Shown here one piece after another: positions 1-11,293 of a DNA stretch of 64,000 nt. The notes beneath the pieces are model-generated. The model saw only the letters and a list, made by a program, of their open reading frames with translations. It ran no database searches and had not been told where the DNA came from. The position numbers and the translations under genes are program-made. Numbering within the stretch: position 1 is the first letter of the stretch; each line of letters starts with the position of its first letter. The DNA lies in NCBI GenBank assembly GCA_016748015.1, contig JAAOMT010000067.1:208070-272069 (forward strand). The letters run 5' to 3'. The DNA comes from Geosiphon pyriformis. Its lineage: Eukaryota; Glomeromycota; Glomeromycetes; Archaeosporales; Geosiphonaceae.

Positions 1-160
1 AGGTGCCTAGTGTTGTCCTGACTAGTCTGAGTGGCTGGTCACGTGTAGAAAATGCATGATTCATGCCTAGTTTAGATCATTTGTATGATGTATTGTACTA
101 GGTAGTGTTTGGACCTCACTCGTTAAATAAAAAAAAATAAAAAAAAAATATTATTAATAT
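1..160 (+). mobile_element. 3' end of LINE-A copy A0
   Basis: This is the 3' untranslated end of a LINE-A copy whose body lies left of the window. It matches the end of A2 (15,974-16,100) through the blocks GTGGCTGGTCACGTGTAGAAA, CATGATTCAT and CCTAGTTTAGATCAT, then reaches CTCGTTAAATAAA and an A/T-rich tail. It faces the A1 tail in opposite orientation, so 1-310 reads as a large inverted repeat. Confidence 0.85.
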
Positions 161-314
161 TATAATAATTTTTAGTTTTATTTTTTTTTTTTATTTCATT
201 TAATGAGTGAAGTCCAAACATTACCTAGTACAATACATCATTAAATGATCTAAACTAGGTGTGAATCATGCCTTTTCTATATGTGACCAGTCATTCAGAC
301 CAGTCAGAACAACA

Positions 315-3300
315 CTACATACTTATATGAACAGAAACCTCTTCACAAGCACCAGAAAAAAATAAACAAGACCTACAAAACCTGAAACAAATGCTAATTG
401 CATTAGCAACCCCCAACAATCTAACAACACCTGCTGAAAAGCCCATGAAAAAACCAGAAACAGAGACAGAAATGGAGCCATCACGAGAAATCAGTCTACC
501 CTTTTTCATTACTGCCCGGTGTTTTGCATGAACCAACCAGATTTCATCCCAGAATGCAGCACAAAACTTATGCACAAAAGACACCATGTTACAAGCTGCC
601 ACCCTGAGATCTTCAAAAACAGAGACAGATTCACGATACTAATTATTGAAAATAAATCTTTTACATAAGACCAACCAAACCACACAATTCGAAGCACAAG
701 TGGACAGTAACTGAGAAATACATAAAGAAGAATGAGATATACCAGAGCGTGCCTCCCAAACAGCTGCATAAGTGTTCATTAAATGCTCATGGCCAATGGC
801 GTCAAAAAAACAGGAAAAAACATGATTAGAGATCTCAACCTCACCACAGAATAAGCACACTATACTGAGATAAAGCCTATTATATAGACGCTTATACATG
901 GCGACAGGAAGTTGATGATGCAAAGCCTTCATAAAATAAGTCCGAAAGCCAGCAGCCATGTGGGAATCTGGGTGCCACACCGAAACAGACCTGGCCCAAT
1001 CAACATTATCTCACAAACTATCTACCAAAACTCAAGAACTGGATTCAACCTCCCAATGCACCCGATGAACTGACTGGAAGATATCACGAACAAAATGTCT
1101 TGAATTACCAGAAATGGCAGAGTCACCAGCTCTTAAAAACTGTTCATCAACCCTGTACGGTAGCCACCAAGAAGATGAGGCAGTAATTCCTGCAAGTGAG
1201 TCAGCACATTCATTGCCAGGGACACCTGAATGATCTTTTACTTTGACCCAATTTACATCCAAATTCTTATCATAAATGACATTAGCAATGTGGCAATGCT
1301 TGATCCAACAACAATTCCTAAAGTCTAGCCAAACTAGTAGGAATTTGGATTTGCATGCATCTAAAGCAGTCTGGCTGTCTAAGAACAAATCCACTGAACA
1401 AAAAGCAGGAACACACTCGAAAGCCAGAGCAATGGCCTACAACTTCATAAGCATAGAGAAAACCAAACCAGACACCTTCACACCCAACTCCGAATCAATG
1501 TTCTCAAAGAAAACAGCAGCACCAGCCTTCATACCAACAATACCCAAACCACTTAAAGACCCATCTGTATATACAGAAAGGCAAACAGCAGTGTCAATGT
1601 CCAACAAATTGTCATAAACAATGCCAAAATTGTGAGAAAGTTAAATATCAGGAGAAGTGTGATCACTCACAGGAGGAGAGCACACAGAAAAAAGAACAAT
1701 GCTACCAAGAAACCAAACAGAAATATCAAACCAAACAGGAACCGAGCCACGAGGATCCAGCCTTTTCCAATGTTTGAAGGTCTTCCAACTGAAAGCAACA
1801 CCATGTCTGTCACAAAGCTGTTCCATGAAAGCGATACCATAGCACTTAAGCAAAGGGACACATTTGAGAAATCTTGGCTCACCTAGAACAATAGACATAG
1901 AAGTGCCACTTCGGAGATGAAAAGCACTGGCCAGAGAAGCACCCAAAGACAAGTCACACCCAGAAAAAATACAAACCACACCTGACAGAAAGTTGTTTGA
2001 AAGACTGACATCAATGTGAGCTGGAAACAGCAAAGGGTGACAGAAATGCCAACTGAGAGCCTGAAGATCATGAGACCTGTAAGAAAACAAACAACCCAAA
2101 ATACCAACTGAATTCGCAAAAGCCAAAACAGCAGCCGATTTACTCTCAGCTTGGATCTGTTCAAAAGTTTTAAAATTGTACAAAGAAGGATGATAAACCG
2201 CATGATTGGGGAAGTTGAGTGGCAGCCCAGACTTAGACTTCAAGCACCTGCGAACCATAGAGTCCCACTTATTATACACACTAACAGGAACAAAGCTGAA
2301 CTGAGTTCTGTAGCTGATGATAAGCAGAAGAACTACAGAAACTAAATACATGAATTGTTTGTCTAAGATCACCTTCCTCAGAACAAGATTAACAAAAAAT
2401 CGAACATCCGAGCGAGCTTTAGCCAGACTAGGCATCGAAAGACCTTCAGAAGACAAAAAAATACCCAGATACCGATAAGGTTCACCCTTCTTGGCGATAG
2501 AGATAGGTGAGCCACTAATAGTCAAAGAAGGATTCGCAATCCGGCTGTTGATAAGAATGGCTACAATCTTGTTATTTTTAATTGAAATGTCATTAATCCT
2601 AAAAAATTCACTAGCAACATTGAGGATGTGCTGCATAGTAGCCTGGCTACCACCAACCCAAATAGTATCATCTACAAAAGCACCCACAGCCAAGAATAAA
2701 GTCAGCCTGGCCTGAGGCTCCATCCAGCCAGTTCTGAAAATAAAATGAGAGTTCAACCTGTAATCATACACACTTTCCTATCATTTGACTTCACACAAGA
2801 GTGAATCATAAAATATGTGCCAAAGAAGTGGTGAAAAAACCTTTCCTTGGTCCAGATCATCGTGAACATGGTAACCATCAATCAAGCTGAAATCCATCAT
2901 CTCTCTGTTGGTGCGACCATTGTAAATGTCATCAAAAAATCTAATAAACTTGTCACACATCTTAATCCTAACCAAACTTCTTTTGAAATGCACCCAGTTA
3001 ACAGAATCATACGCTTTTCACATATCTTGCAAAACCAGCCACAGTTCCCAGCCCTTTTCCAATGCATCTTCTATCACAGAACCAATGACAAAAATGGGCG
3101 ATTGTGTTGATGTACCCTTTAATACAGAGAAATTGTCCCCATGCAGAACATCAAACCTGCTGCAGGCCAAAGAAATTCTGTCTGAGAGAATCTTGGAAAG
3201 AATCTTGCAGGCCATTTCAATCAATGCAATAGGACGGGTATTCATAAGAATGCCCTTCCATTCATATGGTTTAGAAATCATTGACACCCAAGCTTCCTTC

Positions 3301-5021
3301 CAAGGTCCAGGTACAGATTCATGTTCCAAACAAAAATTCAGCAATAACAAAAGCATATCCAAAACCATTCTATCACAGTGTTTCCACAATTCATTGAAGA
3401 TACCAGAAAGACCAGCCGCCTTACCATCAGGCAAATTAGAGACAACTATAAGCAATTCATCAAAACCAATTGAACATATTACTTCAGAGAAGGCATCATC
3501 AAAAACATAGTCCAAAGACTGAAATTGGCACACCCAGTCATCAGAAATATCTGGCATCACCGCACGCTTCCTAGTCCAACCTTCCATAATCTCATCGACC
3601 TTAGATTTAACCAAATCCAGCTTCAAGACCAACTTTTCACCTGCGACCAAGTGATCCAGTACCACTTTATGGAAAGGATGCTTCAGAACACTTCTGATGA
3701 TGTGTTTGTTGTTTACTTCAAAACTCTCCATCCTCCTCTCAATAGTCTGCCTAATACGAGATTCCTCAGCACGCTTAGACTTCATTATCTTCGAAGAGCA
3801 GTAAACCTTTCTTGCCTTAGCCAGTTCAGAGCGAATAGCATCAAAACCAGAACCCAAAAAAAATAAAGACTTCACTGGCGAGGCGCCAACTGAGTCAAGC
3901 CTGTTCCATGTATTCAACAAAGAAGCAAAATTCCCACCAAAAACCAGATGAGAGGCCTTAACCAGCTTAGACACAAGCAGTTCCAGTCTATGAAACTTAG
4001 AAGAAACCTTATTGAAAACACTACTATAACCCTTGAACTATTTTTTCTTGAACATCGCACCAGCTGAGAATATTAATATTTTGTGAACAATGTCTCATAT
4101 TGTATCCTTATCCGAAAACTTTGTAGCTGCAACAAATGCATCTGAAAGCATAGAAGCATTAGCAGCTGTAGCATTCTTAAACTCCAATCACTTCCCATCA
4201 CTGGCATTTTTAACATTGAACTTCCAATGATTTTTATTGGCCTGTTTGTGTAGTGACAGCAGCTACACATCCAACAAACCACCCAGACCCACAGAAACAG
4301 AAACAGTCTTATGATCAGTATCAAAAAAATCCTCAACACCCACCACATCATGATCCACAATTGCATTAACTAAACTAGAGAAGACCAACACGTAATCAAT
4401 TGTCTTGGCAACACCACGAGAATTGCACTATGTTGGTGACCTCACAAAAGCACTTCCACTTAGAGAGTTAACCAGACCCAAATCAAAACATTTCCTGAAA
4501 CTGGCACATTTATGAGACCCATCTTCATTGAAATCGCCACCAAGAATGACAAAAGAAGTCTTATTCACAGCTTTGGCAATGAGAAAATTGATATCACTAG
4601 CCTGAGAAAACCAAACCAATGAAAACGCACCAGCATACAGCCCCAGAATAGACACAGAAAGCTTATTCCCAAAGAGCAGCCTTATTGACAACAGCCAACC
4701 AGATACCTCTGAAATCTTGCATACATGCTTTGCTAAAGAAGAGTCCATAATTATTGCAACACCAGATCTTATGTGACCAAAATCCAGACCAGAAGTAAAA
4801 ACACAAACACCATCGAACTTATCGGCAATCCACAGATAAACCATGCCTCTTAACTTTGTTTCAGTAACAATGGAGACCAAATTGTTCATGTCTTTATGCC
4901 AACATATAATGTCTGTCTGCTTCGCACAATTGTTCATACCTCTGATATTACACATGGCAATTTTCCAAATTAAGTGAGTTATTGAGAAGACAAGAGAAAT
5001 GACAAACCCAAACCAGAGCAC
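315..5021 (-). pseudogene. LINE-A1 ORF2: endonuclease, RT, RNase H, zinc motif
   Basis: ORF2 would encode the enzyme that nicks target DNA and reverse-transcribes the element RNA. The N-terminal endonuclease (about 4,960-4,430) shows NIRGMNN, TETKLR and an intact GGDFNED. The RT (about 3,600-2,000) shows AFVDDTIWVG with both catalytic aspartates, preceded by PDGKAAGLSGI. The RNase H region (about 1,580-1,150) is damaged but keeps the SQTALDAC and GNECADSLA blocks. The C-terminal zinc motif CLFCGEVEISNHVFSC lies in 639-980. All open segments share one frame, so I see no net frameshift, only nonsense codons, several at positions that read Trp or Gln in sister copies. It begins just past the ORF1 stop (4,979), probably at an internal ATG near 4,956. 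Confidence 0.85.
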
Positions 5022-6924
5022 AGAATATTTAACTTATTCAAAACTGAACCAACTGAGGCCTCCAAAGTAATCAACTTTGTTTCCAAACCACCCACTTTGG
5101 CAGTAAGGACTTTGGAACTACTAGAGCTGAACTCAACAACAGCATTGTAAATGACAGGTGGAGGAGTATCAGATGAGACCAAAGCAGTATTCACAATCAT
5201 ATTAAAATTTACATCAGAAGTCAAAGTCTCAGAAACAGCAGAAAAAGAGCTCAGAGAAGGGGTCGCCGTAGGAACCAAACCAATAAATTCCAGTCGAACC
5301 AAAATATCAGAAATGCAATCAGTCAAAAGCTCCAAAGAGCACTCCAAAATTGCCAGCCAGTCATTTAAATGAGAAACAGTAGAAGAATCAGTCATTATTA
5401 AAGGAGTAACCAAACCAGAATGCAAACCAGCACCAGCCAAACCAGAGAGAACCACATGAGAAAAAGAGCCACCAGCAATTTGGGCCCATGTTTTACCACC
5501 AAATGAGACTGGACAAGCAATAGGAGCTAACTTTTTCTTATATATCTCAGCCAGATGAATCTGATCTTAATCAGAAACCACCCTCTTCTCACAAACACCA
5601 GAATTCTCATCCAAAGAACAGTTGATCGTAACATGATCAAATTGTTTACAATGAGTGCAACTGGCCAAAGAAAGACCAGCCCAACACAAACTTACATCCT
5701 TGAAAACTGGAACAGTACCAATAGTAGCCAACTTGGACACCTCATCACCAAAACAAATTATAGTACATCTATTATGAACATATAAATTAGGATTATGGCC
5801 AATAAAACAAGTCTTCCCACCATATAATTCTAACAAACTGGAAAGATCATAGGCAGTGGTGCCAACTGGAAGAGTATAAAACAAAGCCCGATGCTGATCC
5901 CTTGATACCCACGTTTGTTTATCACTGACTGCCAAAGCCACACACACCAAATTTTTTTCTATGAGGACTGATCATTTAGATGCAACCAGACTAGCTACTT
6001 CAGACAACTCAAACTCAACCAGAGCCTTTTGCCAAAGACCAATCAGCTGCATTTTGATTAAAACAATTTTGCCAAATTTAGAAAATGCTGAATCCACTGC
6101 CAATTTGGGAAGATTCACTGAGATCTCCTTGACAATCACTTCCCGATCTGAACATCTGTTTACTTTCCTTAGATCATTATTTACCAAAATCTTCTTATTA
6201 ATTGCCAATTCTCTTGTCTTAATCAAACTTTTTTCAGATGTAAATGAAGATCTTATTATTCCTGGAAATTTTGAAGAAGTCAAAGCTCCCCAAATCCATT
6301 AACTTGATAAAAGATTTTTTTAACTGCCATCAACTTATCAACATTTGTCTTCCCAGGCACTGCTGAAACCTCAATATCTAATGTGAAAGATTTTACTGGC
6401 TCGAAATTTCTTTTTTTCAGGGCACGTAATCTGATATACGGCACCTGATTGGCACCATTGACTATAGAGGGAGGAAGCTCCAGCACATCATCGTCATCAC
6501 TCATATGGTCGAACAAAGGTCACTTTGGTGGGTTGCCCAGCACGTATGTTTAAGTACGATTCTTCCTTGGCGTATTTTCGTTCATGCTGTCGTCCTCACG
6601 AGATTCTGCATAGCTTGTCTCCTTGGCAACCAAGTTTGTCATATTTTCCACATCTGAAAGACCGCTCACACTACTTGCTATGCTACTAACATCACTACCT
6701 CAGGACACTACAGGTTTGGCACCAGCTTTACCCAAATCTTCTAAGCTAATAGAGCCAGCAGACGTATTGACCATACTGCCAACAGCAGCAGGCTTTTTAG
6801 GTTTCTTGTAGGATGAACCACGTAAGTGAGCACTCGCCAAACACTTAGATTTAACACCAAAATGGGTCCCCAAACCTGCCGAAACAGAACCTGAACTACC
6901 AGCAGAAGAGCCTGTCAGTTCCAT
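4979..6924 (-). pseudogene. LINE-A1 ORF1: RNA-binding protein with zinc knuckle
   Basis: ORF1 is the nucleic-acid-binding protein that coats LINE RNA. The ATG at 6,924 opens a Ser/Gly-rich N-terminus, then an acidic patch near 6,500 (SDDDDVLELP). An RRM-like stretch follows at about 6,200-6,000 (FGKIVLIKMQLIGLWQKA), and a complete CX2CX4HX4C knuckle (CTHCKQFDHVTINC) lies near 5,660. A one-base loss in a G run near 6,283 shifts the frame, and stops occur near 6,700 and 6,540. This copy keeps the Trp codon of GLWQKA, which is a stop in A2, A3 and A4. The C-terminus ends at 4,979, immediately before ORF2. Confidence 0.8.
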
Positions 6925-7075
6925 GTTAATATAAAGGAGTGTATTGAGAGAAATAACTTTAAGACAAAAGAGGAAAAAAGAAAAAAAAAGAAAGCTATTC
7001 TATCAGTTTACTTCTTGCTCTTATTATGGTCAAGGAATTGACGAGAGAAAAAGTTTTTTTATTTGATAAAACTTT

Positions 7076-9334
7076 CTTGTTTTATTATAATTATAAATAA
7101 AAAAAATTTGTTTAAAATAATAACAATAAAAACACATTAATTAATTTTAATTTGAATTAATTTTTATTTGTGTTTTTAATATTTTATTTATTTATTTAAT
7201 ATATAGCTTAACTACTATTTAATACAATATATTAAACTAAGTAACTTAAATTAAATACAGTTTACATATTTTTTATATGTAATTAAATACAAATTTACTT
7301 CAAATTAAATTATATTGGATTTAAAAAAAACTTATTTTAAGAAAATATCTTATTTATAATAGCAATTAGTATATTACTATTTTTAATCAAGCTACTTAAC
7401 TATTTAATAATTATATTTATATTAAATCTAATATTATTAAATTAATACTCTTAAATAATAATTTTTATTTTGAATATTAAAAACCAAATTTTTAATTTTT
7501 ATATGCAAAGCAGAAAAAGTATTTAAAAGAATAACAACCAAAATAACTAAAAAACTGATTAGTTTAACAACAAATTTAATTAAAACAGCCAAATTTATAA
7601 TTTAAGAATTCAAAAAATTTAATCTAGACTTAATAACAAAATCAAAAACAAATATAACCAAAAAAACAGCAAAAAAAAACCAAAAAAATAGAAATTTTAA
7701 TAAAAAATTTCTTATTAACAAATAAAAACACAAAAAACTTAAAACCAATACTTAATTTAATAAATAATTTAAAAAAATAATAATAACATTTTATAATCAA
7801 CAAACAAATGCTTAAAACTTTGATATTTATAGCAATAATAGTATTCAAAAGTCTTTTATTAGATATAATACTTATGTAAAACATTAGTTTTAGCAATAGC
7901 AAGATTTAAAAAATCATAAAACTTAAATATTATAAAAATATTAATAACAATAAGAATTAGAAAAATAAAAAATAAAACAAATATAATTATCAACTTAAAA
8001 AATCAAATTATTAATTTTAAAAGCAGTATAACTAAAAAAAAATTAACTAATTTAATATTAAAAATATTTTTTGAAATTATAATTTTTTTTTGGTGTTACC
8101 AGAAATTTTTGGTTTTTTTTTTAAATATTGTTAATGCCTGTTTGTTGTAAATTTACGTTTTCTGAAAATAGTTGAATCTTTAATAATTAAATTTATCTTC
8201 AAATTATCTCTTATAATTTAAACTGCTAGGCTTATAAATAAAATAACCAATTTTATACCAGTTACTTTGTATAGTTATATTGTAATAAACATCAACTTTT
8301 TCCCAAAAATTGCTCATTTAAAAGCTTACTAAAAATATGTAATTACTTTGCAATAAAAGTTAATTTTTTTACAGAAATCTCATCTATAAACTACTTTAAT
8401 AATTCTAATAAAAAATAAAAAAAATAAAAAATTGTAAAAAAAATAGAGTTTCATTAAAAAAATTATTTTCTATTCAAATTTGGAGTCATTAACTGATTAC
8501 TAAAATTAATAACTGATCAATTTCAAAATATTAATTGGGTTTTTGGAAAATCTTAAGTACAAATAATTTAGAGAAGTAATTTTTAAAGTATGTTTTTATT
8601 TGAATAATAACAATAAAAATATATTGAAAGTAAGATAATTCTAAAAAAAAGTTATTTTTTTATACAACTTGTTGTAGTACTAGTCTATAAACTTGAATTT
8701 TTTTTTCATTATTATTTCGACAAACTAAAAATATATTTTAATAAACTACAAGTTGTTTCTGTAAATTATAACTAATTTTGGTAAACTATTAAGATATTTC
8801 ACAAATTTTTACAAATTTCAATAAATTCTTGAATATTATAAAGTTTAGGTTATTGTGTAATTTGATTATTTTAATTTCTATTGTATAAAATTGAGTTATT
8901 AATTAAATAGTAATATTTAATAATTTGATTAATATAATAAGTAATAATATTAATATATGCCAATTAATAATAAAAATTATAAAGATAATTTTATGCTAAT
9001 TTAATAACTAAAATTCTATTGATAACATTGATTAAAAAGAAAAAAAATTCTAATATTGTTTTTTTTACTAATATAAATTAATAAGTAAAAACAGCAGCAG
9101 CAAAAAAAAAGTTCTTAAAAAAAACAATATTATATTGTTATAAGTCAGCAAACTTTAATTTAATAAAAATAACAACATTAAAAACACCAAAACCATTTTT
9201 AATATTATTAAAAAATATGCTAAAAAAAATATTAAAATTACAACAAAAATAAAAAAAAAGACCAAAAACCATTATAAAAGATTTTGTAATTTTAAGTATA
9301 ATTAAAAAAAAAATTAATAATAATAATATTATTA
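7076..9334 (-). pseudogene. LINE-B1 ORF1, 3' half (very degenerate)
   Basis: Read on the minus strand, this AT-rich stretch follows the LINE-B ORF1 protein of 29,299-30,650. Near 9,300-9,130 it has LIILKITKSF against LAILKIAKSL, and NNIKNGFGVF against ANIKAALNVF. The reading continues with QYNIVFFKNF and FTYxFILVKK against YIVVYFNKL and LNYWSVLVDK down to about 8,890. A second homologous patch at 7,900-7,640 (YYYFFKLFIKLSIGFKF) resembles the region after the zinc knuckle. It is the continuation of 16,110-16,950, cut by the A2 insertion. Decay is heavy, so the alignment is by eye and approximate. Confidence 0.5.
8070..8890. other. Unassigned AT-rich insert inside LINE-B1
   Basis: LINE-B ORF1 similarity stops near 8,890 and resumes near 7,900, leaving about 0.8 kb more sequence than LINE-B2 has between the same landmarks. 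No long ORF or recognisable domain is visible. A TGTTACC motif at 8,094 resembles the LTR termini in this window, but I could not find a convincing partner terminus or matching target duplication. It could be a decayed solo LTR. Confidence 0.3.
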
Positions 9335-9494
9335 TAAAAAAAAACAAAAAAAAAACTTCTTTCTTTTGTTCTTCCACAAATCCTAAAAAAAGAGTCAAAA
9401 GTTTTTTTGGAAGAAGTTTTTTACTATTCAGTACGATAAATCCAAACCATTTCTGCTTGATTACGAGGCTGTTGTTGGCCCTAGTATTGCTGTC

Positions 9495-11288
9495 ATGAAA
9501 CAGATGGTTAAAAGTTCTGGCTCTGAGGGTGGTTTCAAGGCTGTTCTGTCAAGGAAAAAGAGAAGAGGCAGTGTTCTTGAGAACAATATTGGTGCTGAAG
9601 AGGGTTCTGCTAGGGTGCATAGTGGTCGTTCATGGGGTTCAGAGACTGGTGATACCACCGAATCTGACAGTGTTGATATGGAAGAGGAATGTCTTGTTGA
9701 GGAGACAAGTTTTGATTATGGTGAAAGTGATGCACTCGTTGGTGGAGATTTGGATCAAACGCTAAAAGGTTTGCAGTTGACAACTAGGAAAGCATTAGGA
9801 AAACCTTTGGGAAAGATCAACTTCCTGGATGACAATGATAATGATGATGTTTTTCTGGATGTCTCTCTGGTGCTTCCCCCTTCTCTTAAGAACCTGGTCA
9901 ATGTTTCGGTTAGGAAGTCATTTGCTTTGGATTTAGATCTGAAAGCGGTAGAAAGAAATTCAGCTCAGGAGAAGCTCAAGAAGATCAGGAGTTTATTTTC
10001 TGGAATTAATGGTTTTGGGGGGGCGTCTACCTCCTCAAAATTCTCAAAGATTATCAGAGTGACATTCACTTCTGAATCAAGTCTAATGAAGGCCACTGAA
10101 AAGGCTACTGGTGCAAATATCATGGTAAACACCGATCTTAAGAGATCATCTGGGCGATCCGATCAGGCTGTGGTCGTGAAAAAAATTCAAGTTGAAACAT
10201 TAGCTGAGGCTGTGCGCGCTGCGCTATCTGAGTTTGGAGTTATTAAGGCGATCAAGATGCAGTTGATCGGGCTGTAACAAAAGGCAATAGTGGAATTTGA
10301 ATGATCAGATCAAGCTAATTTGGCTGCAGCTGAGTGGTCTATCTTAATCGGGAAAGATGCTGTACGTGTGGCTAGGGCTGATTCAGACAAAGAAGCATGG
10401 GATGTAAGGGACCAACATAGGGTGCTGCTTTACACATTGCCGATGGGGACCACTGCTCATGATATCTGGGACTTTGTTAGATCTGTGAGTGAGAAAACTT
10501 GCGTTATTGATCGTCATTCTATTACGTATGTTTGGGCCAGGTGTGCTATTGTTTGTTTTGACTCTGCTGAATCATTAGATGCAGCTGTGGGAACCACGCC
10601 AGTACTCAGGAACACCAATCTCCACTGGTCTTGCCTCATTTCTGCTAAATGCGCCAAGTGTGAGAAATTGGGTCACACGTCATTGGGTTGTGCAGTTGGT
10701 GGGAAATTATCTTCTGGTAGTTCACTGCGTAGGGTTTTCTCGGATACGGATAAAAGCAGGCTAGCAACTATCTATGCCAAACGCTCGGCTCCAGTTGTCC
10801 GTTTGGTCTTTTTTGGTGGTTTCTCTTGGGCAAAGGTTGCTCGCGGGTGTTCTTCGCCTCCCCTCTCTGGTCAGAACGTTGTAGTGAATAATGGCTCCTC
10901 TTCAGAGATGAAGCCGTCCCTACAGGTAGCAATGGAAGTCAACGATAGGTTCGCCACTCTTGAGCGCAGTCTCGCCAGCCTCACGGAGCAAGTTGGTAAG
11001 CTGGCTAAGAAGTTGGATGCACTTGGGCCAATGGTTCCCCAGCCTAGCCCTGGATGTCAGCCATTGGTGACCCCTTCATCACAGGATCAAGGGGCAGATG
11101 TAGTGATAAGTGAGGATTCAGGTGTGTCCACTAGTGGTGGGAATGTTGCGGGAGCAGTGTCTTTTGATGTGTCTTCGGTGTCTAAGCTGGAAGACAGCAT
11201 GAAGTGTCTAATGGAGACAGTCCTGGGCCTTTCGGCTAAAGTGGATAGTATAGGTGCACTTTTGGTGTTTCTACCCCTCGCCCAATAA
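9495..11288 (+). pseudogene. LINE-A2 ORF1: RNA-binding protein with zinc knuckle
   Basis: The protein would package LINE RNA. Starting at the first ATG (9,495), it has a basic N-terminus (SRKKRRGS), a run of Asp near 9,830 (DDNDNDD) and an RRM-like segment at about 10,050-10,300 (FGVIKAIKMQLIGL). A CX2CX4HX4C knuckle (CAKCEKLGHTSLGC) lies near 10,650-10,690, and the C-terminus may form a coiled coil (ATLERSLASLTEQVGKLAKK). Two in-frame stops, TAA at 10,275 and TGA at 10,302, interrupt an otherwise continuous frame. The first replaces a Trp kept in A1. The frame is also open upstream to about 9,387, and the ATG-led start of A3 aligns there, so the real start could be earlier. Confidence 0.88.
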
Positions 11289-11293
11289 GCAGT

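Larger units (their letters stand above)
190..7075 (-). mobile_element. LINE-A copy A1 (non-LTR retrotransposon, degenerate)
   Basis: A near full-length non-LTR element lies on the minus strand: 5' UTR about 6,925-7,075, ORF1 4,979-6,924, ORF2 315-5,021 and a 3' UTR of about 200-314. Its product resembles A2 throughout, and its 3' end pairs with the A0 tail. The 5' UTR does not obviously match that of A2. ORF2 keeps one reading frame over its whole length and is broken only by stop codons. The 5' boundary is approximate, because it is judged from where LINE-B1-like sequence begins. Confidence 0.85.

Noticed and set aside
1-310. A MITE or foldback transposon
   Set aside because: Both arms match LINE-A 3' UTRs, so two facing LINE tails explain the inverted repeat.
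4073-4366. 97-codon Leu/Trp-rich minus-strand ORF resembling a membrane protein
   Set aside because: It is an off-frame reading of LINE-A1 ORF2; the correct frame matches the endonuclease/RT linker of A2.
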